From: Schistosoma mansoni
Taxonomy: Eukaryota > Platyhelminthes > Trematoda > Strigeidida > Schistosomatidae
Assembly (NCBI RefSeq): GCF_000237925.1
Contig: NC_031497.1
Span: 22,821,249-22,885,248 of the forward strand
Reading direction: 5' to 3'
Length of the DNA: 64,000 bases
Below, piece by piece: positions 23,001 to 37,100 of the stretch; the first letter of the stretch is position 1, and each line of letters starts with the position of its first letter. The notes below the pieces were generated by a model, which was given only the letters and a program-made list of their open reading frames with translations, did no database searches and was not told the DNA's origin. The translations under genes were made by a program, and so were the position numbers.

Positions 23001-26000
23001 TCACTGATAGAAACATTCTCTTACTAAGCTTGATAGTCAAAAATACAAAACAATTAAGGTTAATTGATAGATTTGTTCTACTCATACGATATCAAAATGT
23101 GTTTATGTGGAATCTATAGCAATAATTGTTTGTACAAGTGTGAATAATAACTAACATCTATTAGATACGATTATGAGTATTGTGATTCAGTATTCCATCA
23201 TTTAGTGCAAGTATCAGTCAAGATGTATATGAATTTGGCTTACGAGTTGTTAATGAAATGATATAACTTTCTAGTGAGACTAAAATTTGTGGACGACCTT
23301 TGAGTGATGTTAAAGAGACCTGGAGAATGTCCGCCTAATTATTAGGGCTAAATGACAGTTACAAACCAATGTGAGGAATTCAAATTATGATTTACAGTTG
23401 ATGGTCAGGGTTTAGCGAACTTTTTAAATGCGAACTGACGTCAGTTAAAATGCCAAAACGCTACTTAGTCAAATGGATGAATAAATTTCGCGCCAAAATC
23501 CAAGATCTGTTGTCCTGAATCTGATTGGTTCGTAAATAAATAATAGTCTTGTCAACTTTCCTAGTTTCGAATACCAACCATACCAGATAAATCATTCACA
23601 TTTGATCACAATAGTTTAATTTAGGTGTATAGACCGCCCATATGAAATTGAACGTAGATTGATTCCATTCAGTGGAATTGTAGCAGGATGATTCTAGCTA
23701 TATGTAACACTTCAGGTATATTAATGCTAATTATCGTTCAAATGATATTGATAATTACCAATAATGGGTTTTGTGAAGGTTTTAGTAATTTTATGTAGTT
23801 AAGATCATGAGTCAATTGAAGCTAGACAACCATGGAAAACCTGGAAGCATTGGAAGGTCGTTTCGTCCTACTGTGTGACTCCTCAGCGGTGCGCATCCAC
23901 GATCCCGCCTCACGAGATTCGAACCCAGGACCTAATGATAATTGTCAAACAATAATACCTGAAGATCTTATGACTTACAGAATATATATAAACAAATCTA
24001 CTTATATTTATAGCTTGTCAATCTGTCCCTTTAATAAATCAAATAATGAGATTAATTTTTTTTTGAATCCTAGGCACTTTGAAACATGTATCTGAAGTAA
24101 CATATAAGCAAAATTCTAAGTGATCAAAAATACACAACCAGCAAATAGCTCAGCATCAAAATCTCATGTGAATCTTTAGTCTATTTTGTTGAAAGTCAAT
24201 AAAAATTAATATCCATTCAAAACACACACATATATGATTGTCATCATAGTTGAGCTACATGGAATGCTCATTGAAATAAATAGGAATTCTAGCAAATGTT
24301 GTACACATGATAAGAAAAGACAATAACATAATTGTCATAGAATGAAAATGATGAGAATTTAGAGAAGAAAATGTTCATTTCGAGGAAATCATTTATTTCA
24401 ACTATACATTTATATTTATCGTTGATTGATAAATTGGTAAATATGAGTCGAGAGGAGTATGGAAGAGATTACACAATACAGTGGTTGGATATTTCAAACA
24501 TCAAAACAAAATCAATAATGGAAATCCTGATCAACTCCAAACACGTTACTCCAAAACAATCATCCCTCAAAATAATCTACACAGCTAAAAAACGAAAAAC
24601 TAGATTAAAGTGAGGCCACACCAAAAACAACATCAATGATGTGTTGACAATGCATCCATTGAAGTCCAAACTCAATGTACAAACACAATACATCAAACTT
24701 CTCATCCTTTCATCGTCCTAATCCCCTTCTCCATTATGTCTTCATCTTCTCTCAGTTTATGATTATATTCTTGTGCATTTTCAAGGTGTAATCAGTCATC
24801 GTTATTACCTGACTATTTCTCATGATTATTATTCCATTGTTGTAATGACCTCTACGTTTTTCATTTTTCTGCATACTTGTGAAGTGGACAATTATCACTG
24901 ATAATTAAGATCCGTAAATTATTTTCATTCTTCTATTATTTTCTAACCCACGTGTTAATAACACAACTTCATTTGATATTCGAAATATCGGATCACTGTA
25001 TTGTGTAATGGCTTCCTTATTCTCTAAACCAGACAATTACATAATTAATGCTTATATCTAGAATTGAATTAGATATTGAGTACCCAATTCAAATGAAATT
25101 CAACTAGTTGTGTAATTTTGATCCTTCTGAATATTGTTCTAAAATGTAACTTCAGAAAACAACTGTCAACTAACTTCACAGTGAGAATATTCAATACAAA
25201 CGTCAACACAGTCATACTGTAGGGCGCTTAAATATGGAGAAAGACTACAACCATCATCAATAAGGTACAAGTATTTATAAATAGTTCTCTACACAAAATA
25301 CATACAATGACCGGATTCCATCAGCAACAGAGTTTTATGGGAGAGGACAAACTAGCTTCCAAATGAAGAGAAAATTAGGAAAAGACGTTGTAAGTGGATA
25401 GGACATACATTACGGAAATCCTCAAACTGAATCATGAGGCAAACCTTAACATGGAATCCTGACAGGAAGTGGGAAAGTGGAAGGCCAAAGAACACATTAC
25501 GTCGGGATTAAGAAGCAGATATAAAAAAGGATGAGTGTTAACTGTAAAGAAGTGGGAAGGATTGTTCAGGACAGGGTTGGATATAGAATGTTGGTGGGCG
25601 GCCTATGCCCCTCAACGATGGGTAACAGGCGTAAGTAAGAACAAGAAAAAAGAAAAAGAAAAAAGAAAAACGTAAATATTTTTCAACTTACAGTTATATT
25701 ATTTGTATTACATTGAAATATTTCACTCATTAATAATCTCATATTTTCTCCAATATTTAAATTTAAACAATCTTCTTCATTTAAAATTGGAAATTGTCTA
25801 AAAAATCCTGTTGCCACTTGTTCAAATTGATTAGTTGTAGCTACACGTATTAATTCATTTGGTGTAATGGTTAATATAGTTGGTAATATCCAATAGAAAT
25901 TACGAAAAACATATCTATTTTGATATATCTATGAAAGTAAGTAAAGGATACTATGGTATAATGGTTTTTGAATTGTATCAATTCAAAGTAATAAAGTAGT

Positions 26001-29000
26001 ATATATGTGAATTTAGTTGTCTTGTGAGTGGTTCAGTTTATCTGTAGTGAACGAACAATCAGAGGGGGGGGGGGAGGATACGTTCAATACTTCATTTGCA
26101 AATCTTCGATCAATTATCTCATACTTCATCATTCCTTCATTGCCATAACAATCACTATCTGTTTTCATTCTCTTCAGTTCGATCTTCTCAACCTTCTGTT
26201 GTCAAGCATTCCACTTCTGTTTGAAGTTACATACTACTTATTTTTGTCGACATAAGTAGCATACACTACATACTGCCAAAATCGAACTTAGTTATCATAT
26301 TATGAAATCCGAATTACAGTGTAATAGTGATTTAAACTAGACACTAATGTTTGTTAGAGATAAATACCGAAAGGGGGGGTTACTTGAATTGATTCGATAC
26401 CAGTATCATTAACTCCGCATTGATCTATGTCCATTTTAGAGATTTCACGATGATAAGAAGTCTTAACGTATTTAATTGGTCTTCAGTTATAAATAGAATC
26501 TTTTAACTGTATACATCCAGTAACTAACAATGATGATTCATATTTCGGTAAAATTGAATGAATTTTATGAATTTACTTCGTTCGAGTACGTTCATGGCTA
26601 ATTCTGATGATTTTTATCTAGTATGAGGTTGTATTTCATCAAAAACTAAATTCAAATAAGTGAAACAGTTGTTCCGTCCTCTGATTTTCATTGACTCTGT
26701 AGATATGTAAAGATGGATAGTGGCTAGCATTGGAGTCCAGGACGCGCGTTTCGTCCTATTAGGGACTCGGAGCTGGAGACTGACCAGTTGCAGTCCTAAC
26801 ACATCGATGGGAAGATTCGAACAAATAACACTAGACGACTCTGCAGATAGTTTATTCACCCCGAACCCTAACAGAGTAAGTGTAATGCATTTAATTCCTT
26901 TCTAACAGGTTACCATCCTGATATTTATGAAGGATATAATTAGATTCCAAGAGGTGAAAACAATTTGATACATAATTGTATTTTAAAAAGTGTTTTAAAT
27001 TTATAAGGAAAGATGGATAGTGGCTAGCAGTTGAATCTAGGATGTGCGTTTCATCCGATTTTGGAGTTGTCAGCTGAAGTATCTGCATTTCAGAGTTGAT
27101 GTTCACTCTGGGACTCGAACCCAGTACCGTTCGCTTCAAACGCCATCACTTTATCAACTCCATGTTTGTTTATAATGCTCATGAATCAAGGCTATATCGA
27201 GGCAACACTCACAGTACGCACATATACCAATAAGAGACGGATCAATTGCAGGCCTTAACATCAATAGGAAGATTCAAACAAACAGTATCAAGTGAATGTA
27301 TTGAATTTAATTCTAAATCAAAATTATGAAATTCTTGAAGATTCTGTCCTAGAATGTAAGAGCCCTATTTACATGTTCACCTTCGACCCCACATAGAAAT
27401 TCCCCTAATATCTTTTAAAAGTTAGTGATAGGTAATAACTAACATTTCAATAAGCATTAACCAATTAATCTTTTTCACTTTGATTAGGACTATGCAAATT
27501 AAATGCGTGAAGCAAGTTATTAACTAGATGTTATAACATCTAACATGATACGGCAAGACTCACTAAGTTCCTTTAATACATATATTTAGCAACCACTATG
27601 AACTAAAGTCTAAAAATACCCTTCTTCCCAAATTTGATAACAAAAAAAAAACACACAAAAAGAACACCATAGTAATTGAATTAAAGTCAAAATTCTTTCG
27701 ACTTAACTTTTAAATTAAAATGTTGACTGACTATCTTAGAACTATTAATATGAATTCATAATTGTAGCCAAGTTTTTCAATGAACTTCTTCAACTGACAA
27801 GTATATGATATAAATATAAGATTTACTGAAGAGTCCCACAATAGGACGAAACAACCGTCCAGTTCTTCCATGTTTTCCATTGTGGTCTAGCTTCAATTAA
27901 CTCATGATATTAACTAATGAAATTACTATAAGATTTACTGTTTAAGACTATTCAAGTAATTGAAAGCGTGAGTTAATTGAAGCTAGACCTCCATGGAAAA
28001 CCTGGAAACACTGGACGGCCGTTTCGTCCTATTATGGGACTCCTCAGCAATGCGCATCCACGAACCCGCACTCGCGAGATTTGAACCCAGGACCTAGCTT
28101 CAATTGACTCACACTTTCAACTATAAAAAATACTAAATCTCCACAAAACCCCTTCTGATATTCAAGTAATCTTAAATAAATTCTATATAATCGTATCACT
28201 TGAGATGGTGGAGAAGATTTGTAGCTCAGATAGATGATTTTGATGGAGTTTTGTTCTCTGAGCTGGATGGTTTGGTCGTGGAGTTTTCATCATCCTTCCG
28301 AATGACATCATCAGCACAAACATCGTGTAGAAGTGAAGTGTTTGAATTTCTCCACATGTGATTCACAGTTTGTCCTGAGCACCTCAATGTTGATTGGTTC
28401 TTGTTGACCTTAAATCTGTCATCGACGTGCTCAGGACAAGCTGTGAATCACATGTGGAGAAATTCAAACACTTCACTAGTACTCGAAGTTTGTTCCGATG
28501 ATGTCGTTCAGAAGGATGATGAAAGATCCATGACCAAATCATCCAGCTCAAAGAACAAAACTCCATCAAAATGATATCACTTACCTTATACAATTGATTT
28601 AAATCAAGTGGTCTAACTTGAATATGAAATATATGACTTAATAGAAATGATGATGAATTGGATCTCATATCTTCAAATCGTCTTAATAAAACATCAATTG
28701 TATCATAAGTATTTAATGTAGGATACATAGGATTTGTTTGATTAGTTAATGAAAACATTTGAGTTGAAATATATGGAACAAACTTTTCATCATTCATTTC
28801 TGCTTGTAAAACAAAATCGAGAGCTGTATCTGTCTCCACTAGATAAATATATATAATTTAAATGGTAGATATATGTTATTATCATTTAGGAATAAAAAGT
28901 ATAGTTACAAAATAGATCTTAACCGGTTTTTGATAACGCATCAATTCCAACACCTCTATCTATTGAATATAGGTAACTATAAAACTCACCCCTCGTGAAG

Positions 29001-32000
29001 AAGCATAGGCTGCCCAACAGTATTCTACATCCAACCCCTTCCTGGGCAATCCTTTCCACTTATTTACAGATTACATTCTCCCTTTACATATCTGCTTCTA
29101 TTTCCTGACGTAATGTGCTCTCTGGCCTTCCACTTTTCCACTTCCTTTCAGAACTCCATATTAGGGATTGCCTGATGATGCAGTTTAGTGATTTCCTTAA
29201 TGTACGTCCGATCATCTTCCAACGTCTTTTCCTGATTTCCTTTTCCATTGGAACCTGGTTTGTCTTCTCCCACAAAAACGCTGTGGCTGATGGTATCCCG
29301 CCAGTGAATGTTGAGTATTTTGCGTAAGCAACTGTTTATAAATACTTGTACCTTCTTGACGATGAATGTAGTAGTTCTTCACGTTTCAGCTGCGTACAGT
29401 AGGACTGACTGTCTTGATGTTCGTATTGAAGATTCTCACTTTGAAATTAGTTGACAGTTGTTTGGAGTTCCATATATTCTTCAATTGTAGAAATGCGGTC
29501 CTTTCTTTGTCAATCCTTGCCTTTACATCTACATCAGATCCTCCTTGTTCATCAATGATGCTGCTGTCCAACTACGTGAAAGATTCCACCTCTTCCAGAG
29601 TTTCTCCATCAATCGTGACTGGGTTGAAGTTCTCCGTGTTGTATTTGAGGATCTTGCTTTTTCCTTTGTGAATGTTGAGGCCTATTGATGCAGAGGCTGC
29701 TGCTACATTTCTTGTCCTTGTCTGTATTTGTTAGTGTGTATGAAATAAGAGGGCTAGGTCATCTGAGAAGCGTCTTCTAAACTATCATAGTATTGAGTTC
29801 AACTTTATAAATACGATTATATTTTAAGAGCTTATTGTTAAAATTAGATGATAGTATGTATTTCTTTATATAGACAATTAAGCAAAAATTTCTTGTTTTA
29901 CAAGGATCACTACAGGATTAGAAAATAGCATTGTTATACTATAGTCATTATCGACACAACATGCAGATTGATCAGTAGCTGAAATTTTTATGTAAATAAT
30001 CTTACACAATGGTTTGTGAGATCAACTCAATCCAAATGGATCACATTTATCATGCTTGTACTAGTTACCAAAAGCACACAAACCTGAAATCTCGAAAAGA
30101 CCAACATTATCTATGAACAAATCATCTTTCCATTAACTCCCCCACTCGTTGACTAAATTTTTGGAACCGATCTGTAAGAAAGTAACTCCCTACAATCTAA
30201 AGCATTATTTCGAATATGTACAGAAGCTTATTAGCTTAAATGTTCCTGATAAGTTTTTGGTATCTTTTGATGTTTCATGACTCTCCACATAAATCTCTTT
30301 GAAGGAAACGGCTGAAAATGTGTCGGTATCCCGACCTCTTTCTTTTAACATTCGACAAACTCAGATAGCTTCTGTTCACATGTTCTAAATGCATACAGTT
30401 TCAGTTCAACAATGTGCTGCATCACCAAATTGATGGGTTCGCATGGGTAGTCCCTTGAGCTCAATTATGATTGATATATTTATGGAAAATCTGGAACAAA
30501 TGACGCTTAATCACTCAGTCGATGGGACTACATTCTATTGTAGATGTGTTAGTGATATATTTCTTGTCTGCAACAATCGCAAGTATTCTACGTACCTACT
30601 CAGTCTGTTTATCAAAATATACAACGATATAAACTTTAGTATGCAACATGACGTTGAAGAGAGATTCCATTTCTTAGATAGTGGAATCAAACGAAATTCA
30701 GACGGCAAGCCACATAGACAAATCTTTCGTAAAAACACATGCAGTGGAGTTTATTAAAACTATAACAGCTTCTGTACAACAAGTTTCAATCAAGGGATTG
30801 TACGAACTCTTTAAACTGCATTCGTAAGCTCAGCTCAACAAAAAGCCAGGAAGAAGATTTTGGCTTCATTAAGACCTATATACTTGTGAGCGCGTACCCA
30901 CTGAGAAGTATACTGAAACTAACAGACTTGTTAATTACGATACAGCGGAAAATAAAACAGACGTCCCAAACACATATATTGAAAGAACAGAGAGAAGAGT
31001 ACACCTTCTCACCTCCAAGCACGTTCCAAATAACTCGAAACTAAGAAGCTGAACGCCTCTAAATGATGCAATAACTTGGCATTTAGTTAATAATGGTCAT
31101 ATCATTAAAATTCCTCGATCTTTCGAAATTGTCAGCAAACAAAGAACTCAGCGTATCACCGGTTCACCGAAGTAGTAACAATTAAAAAACTGAAACCTGA
31201 TTTATGTGTCCAGAAAAAGACAGTGATCAAATTATTATCATAAATAAACTTCTTGTTATATTCCAATGGGTATAGAAATTGCATTTCTGGTGTTTCGTGA
31301 CTTAATGTAGGTAGCTTCTTCAGAGTAAATAAATAACTGAAGAAGTAGCTTACATTAAGTCACAAAATGTCAGAAATGCAATTTTTCTACTCATTGGGAT
31401 AAAACAAAAACTATGTTTATTAATAACTTTCTACCCATTGCTCAATATATTTGAAACTATCAACTTATAACCATCTTGGCAAATTCACAGTTTTGAATAA
31501 TATCACCTGTACTTAGTATTATTACTATTATCATCATCAGTTTGTTAGTGTTCATTTCGTTATGCAAACTTTGGATAGGACACATATTGAGGAAATCACC
31601 CAACTGCGTCACAAGGCAAGCACTCACATGGAATCCTGAATTCCAAAGGAAAAGAGGAAGACCAAAGAACACATTACACCGAGAAATGGAGACAGACATG
31701 AGAAGAATGAACAAAAGTTGGACAGAACTAGAAAGGAAGGCCCAGGACAGAGTGGGTTGAAGAATGCTGGTCGCCGGTCTATGCTCCATTGGGAGTAACA
31801 GGCGTAGGTGAGTAAGCAATTAAAATCATCCCTTCATCTATCAGTTCGTTTACCCGCTAAATTCTCTAAACTTCAGCAAACTCTTCACTTACGTATTCTA
31901 GACAATTACAAAGTTACTGAGACGGCAAGTTTCAGGTTCTATTTCCATGTGTGAGCTTGTGTATCTGCACTTCTAAGGAGTCCCATAGTAGGATGAAACA

Positions 32001-34101
32001 GCTGCCTAGTGCTTCCAGATTTTTTATTGTTAGTCTAACTTGGATAGGTTCAGGATTCCAATGAAATTACCACCTCATTTTTCTAAATCTTCTATATCTA
32101 TTTTCATGTGGTTGTAGTCTTATGAAAACTCTTCACATCCTCTATATTTATCACACATTCTATCTTATGTTTCCAGACATTACTTAGTTATTGCCTCACC
32201 CGCCACTCCTATGTTTTCTGAACTCCATTTCTAAATGGTCATTATTGTTATTGTTCGTTATTTAAATTCTTTCTGTCATCAATGCCGATCACCTCACATT
32301 GTATTATATTACTTAAATACAAATATGGTTGTAATCAGTGGATAAGAAACCACGAAATATGATGAATTCATATTATCCTGCCTCAATTGTTTTTCTGCCT
32401 TTACTCAAATTCGTAAAGGGAAACAATCACAAAAAAACAGTAAGTACTTCCCTTTATTATCTTGCTATCATGTTTAAACATGCTCACTCCTACATCAAAA
32501 GTGCAAAACAAGATAATCAGAAGGGGTTCTGTGTAAATTTCAGTATTTTTCAAAGTTGAAATCATGAGTCAATTGAAGGTAGACCACCATGAAAACCTGG
32601 AAGCACTGGACGGCCGTTTAGTCCTATCATGGGACTCCTCATCAGTGCTCATCCACGATCCCGACTCGCGAGATTCGAACCCAGGACCTACCCATAATAG
32701 GACGAAACGGCCGTCCAGTGCTTCCAGGTTTTCCATAGTGGTCTAGCTTCAATTGACTAATGATTTCAACTCTGAAAAAAACAGGATAATTTACCTTCAT
32801 AACACATAGATATACTATAAATGAATGTCTGTCAGAGAGTATATTATCAGTTTTATGAAATTTAACAACTTTACTTTCTACTATCACTTACAGTTCGTTT
32901 TGTCGACTAGTAATAGAGCTTGTGAAACACGTTCCAATTCACTCATTTCATATATTGCTCTACCAGTCTGTTCAGATGTTGGTTGAATCCATAGCGTCAT
33001 TGTTGTCGTTCTAATGTTTGATAAATTAATTATTTCTTTGGAACATGTTGGTCTAGGTATAGCAATATATGGTATTCCATATGGTATAGTTTGTGCTTCT
33101 ATTAACTGTGCAATGTTACATGCTGTTAAACTTATAATCACATGTACATCATTTTGAACTAAATTACACACTATTTAAAATAAATCGGTATAAGAAAAAA
33201 TTAGGAAAGATCTTTATTATATATTTGAGTAATACTTAGTTCAATAAACAGAAAACTTTCAAAGATCAAGCTATTGTATCAGTCAGTCAGTCACAACATA
33301 GAACTTCGTACGTACGTACATCAGTTCGAGTTACCATACCACATTAACACAGAGATGCGGTTGTCGATTCAAATCCCATAGTGGTAGAGGTATTAAGAGT
33401 ATAATCAGTAATCCGAAAGATCAAGGTTTGAAGATGTTATTGAAGGAGTATAATCCAATGAAATAAATTTGGAAAGAGAAAAAAGGTAGAGACATGAAGA
33501 ATTCAGGAGATTAGAATTTGGTAGAACACAAAGAGTGGATGCACCTTTGCCATTGCAAACGATTTTGAGCCATGTCATTCAAGTTCTCTAACCATCGATT
33601 GCTATCATCTCGCGAATCCCAACCAGCTAGTCTACACCTACCAACATGGCCCAGTCCACTTGTCAGCGACTTCATGGATTTATGTCACGTTTTGGTCTGA
33701 CCGCCTCTAGCTTTCTTCCAACCTACTCATACACCATGAAACATTGCACGTCGGGGCAGTCGGTGGTTGGGCATACGTAACACGTGTCCCAGCCATTTCA
33801 ACTGATGAAGTTTCACTACTTCATCAATCGATTTGCCATCCTTACCTAGTACCCGTTTCCTAACAACTGCATTACTCACTCGGTGGTCCCAGGATATACG
33901 AGCAATGCTTCGAATACACTTATGATCGAATACTAGTAGCCTACGGATGTCATTTTTAGGTTAGTACCTCAATTTCGACGTGTTCGATTTTTACAACTCA
34001 TAACGTCACTGGAAGTCACCAATACGTTATCTTGAATTCGTTGTATAGTTGGAACACGGTTACTGCTTAGTTAAGTGATTTTTGAAACTTATTACCCCTT
34101 G

Positions 34102-34148
<47 letters not shown>

Positions 34149-37100
34149 ATGAGATCGTGGATGTGCACTGTTGAAGAGTCCCACAATAAGACGAAACGAT
34201 CGTCCAGTGCTTTCAGGTTTTCCATAGTGGTCTAGCTTCAATTGAATCATGATTTCAACTATATAAAATTACTAAAATCTCCACAAAACCCTCTTCTTTT
34301 AATATTTATATTAAAAACAAAAAAAATCAAATTATTCAATAAAGAATATTAAACACTTACCTACACCGAAAGTAAATTCTTTTATAGTTAATTTAAATTT
34401 TGGCGGGCTTGGCAACGAATAATTTCGTATGGGAAAATCTGCATAATATTCTATTTTTTCATATAAGTCATTAAATCGATTGATTAAAGCTTCTCCTGTT
34501 ATACCCAATTCACTATCATAGATAATACCTAGAAATAAAATAGTAAAAAAAGAAAACCGGTTACATTTAAAACATACACATTTCCCTACGAAGTTCGTTC
34601 CCGTCTCCTTCATATAGCAGAAGTCATAGGAATTCGTACATTTCACCCCAATTTATGTGTACAGAAGAAATTTGGGCGAGACTAAACTATATGGACGAGC
34701 CAATCAGAAGCTTTCGCGGGTTTTCAAGTTCACGACGCTAAGTTCGGTACCTGATGCTTACGTACGATCGGTTTACAGCGGATTTTAGGGAAGACGTGAT
34801 AATTCAGCGTCTACAAGAGAAGTGATTATAAGATTTTGGCGCGAAATTCAATTATCCATTTGGATAAATAGAGTTTTGGCATTATAGCTTATGTCAGTTC
34901 GTGATGAAAACCCTAAGTATAATTCCTAGCCTTAACCATGAACTGTAAATCATAATTTGAATTCTTTACACAGGTTTATAACTCTCATTTGGTCTTAGTT
35001 ATTATGTTGACACTCTCAGGGTCACTCTAGCGTCGCTCAAAGGTCGTCCATAAATTATAGTCTCACCCTTAACCCTAAACCGTAAACCATACCAATATAC
35101 CAACAACATTGAAGCTATATGGTCGAGGCTAAAAGAATTTTTGAGACCTTATCATGGTTTCAGAGGTCAACTACTATGGAGCCATATGGATGAGTTTCTG
35201 TACCGGATGCACTATGATTTTAGAACTTCTGAACCTATATCTAACCTTGATAAGTTTTTGAGTCATGTAAAAGAACAGTATCCGCTTTAATTTTTGAGTT
35301 TTGTATAGTATATTTTTACTGTATAATGACTGTCTTCTGATTGGCTAATATTTATCAAGGTGATTTAAGATTCGTTCAAAGGTCGTCAGTATAGTTTGGT
35401 CTCGCCGAAATTTGTAACCCTCCTATCCCTTTCATAGCCGGACATAACAAATGACATTATTATATAAACTTGAAATCATAGGTCAATTGAAGCTAGACCA
35501 CCGTCAAAAACCTGGAAGCACTGCTTTACGGCCGTTTCATCCTATTGTGGGACTCCTCAGCAGTGCGCGTCCACGATCCCGCCTCCCCACATTCGAACCC
35601 AGGACCTACCAGTCTCGCGCCAGAGCACTTGACCAATAGATCATTATCTTTTTTAAATTTTATTTTGTTATGATTTGTTTGTAATTTTCCACCTCTTTCT
35701 GTTTGTGTTCTTCACCATCTAATTATTTACATACTTCTTATTACGTAATTATTTTAATGTTTTGTGATTACTATCCTAAGTCTATTTACCCACATTTGAC
35801 CTCCTATTTCCAATGTTTAACGATTGATAAGACTTTTATTATCGTAATTTAATATTCTTACTACTAGCAGTACACCTGTCTTCCCACTATCAACTTGTAC
35901 TTTTACCTATTATATGCGGTGCCTGATGTCGATCTAATTGAAAACAATATTGTTCACTTACATGTGTTGTTCTAATACGCATGTGTGTAGATGTGTTCAA
36001 TGTAGTTTGATGAGAGATAAATCTGTCAATTACATATTATAGATGAAGGCGTGAGTCAATTGAAGCTAGACCACCATGGAAAACCTGGAAACACTGGACG
36101 GCCGTTTCGTCCTATTATGGGACTCCTCNNNNNNNNNNNNNNNNNNNNNNNNNNNNNNNNNNNNNNNNNNNNNNNNNNNNNNNNNNNNNNNNNNNNNNNN
36201 NNNNNNNNNNNNNNNNNNNNNNNNNNNNNNNNNNNNNNNNNNNNNNNNNNNNNNNNNNNNNNNNNNNNNNNNNNNNNNNNNNNNNNNNNNNNNNNNNNNN
36301 NNNNNNNNNNNNNNNNNNNNNNNNNNNNAGATCATCACCTCAGAAGAGGACAAACAAAAAGAACAAAATAATGTAATCAGCATCTTACAATTTAATAATT
36401 TTCCTATGAAGATTATTAGAAGTTTATTAAAACAAGACAGTTTATCACGTAATAATAATAACAACTCGAATGAAATGCCGTGGATTGGTACTGCAGTTTT
36501 ACCTTACCGTCATGGCACAACTGAAGAACTCCAAAGGATCTTAAGACAACACAGAATTAAAGTATATTACAAAACAACGAACACATTTCGAAATACTTTA
36601 GTTCGGTTAAAAGAAAAAATCTCTTTCATTTCGACACAGAACTGCGTCTACAAATTAGGTTGTATCGATTGTGATGCCTTCTATATTGGAGAGTCATCTC
36701 GCGAAATCTTGACTCGCGCCAAAGAACATATTAGGTACACAAAGAAACCTCCTAATAATCCTGTAGAATTAGATAGACTTCAAATTAAATCGGCGATAGC
36801 AGTTCACGCCATTTTCAAGAATCATCAAATTGACTTCAAAAATATCAAAATACTACAAAAAAGTTTTTCCAATTACAAAGAAAGGAGAGTAGCTGAAGCG
36901 TTCCACATAATGCTTAATCCCACAGCTCTCAATAGAAAGGAAGGCCATACCATACATCCTACCTGGACCATCTATCCTAGTCACTTAGTCTGATATTATT
37001 TACAATTTCACACCATTACATTACAAATTAAACTCTATCCTTTTTCATTATAAAGGTCACACATTTTGTCATTATTAACAGTGCATACATACACACAAAA

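Noticed and set aside
24371-24613. Open frame of 80 codons in intron 5
   Set aside because: No homology that I recognise, no splice sites, AT-rich composition like the intron around it.
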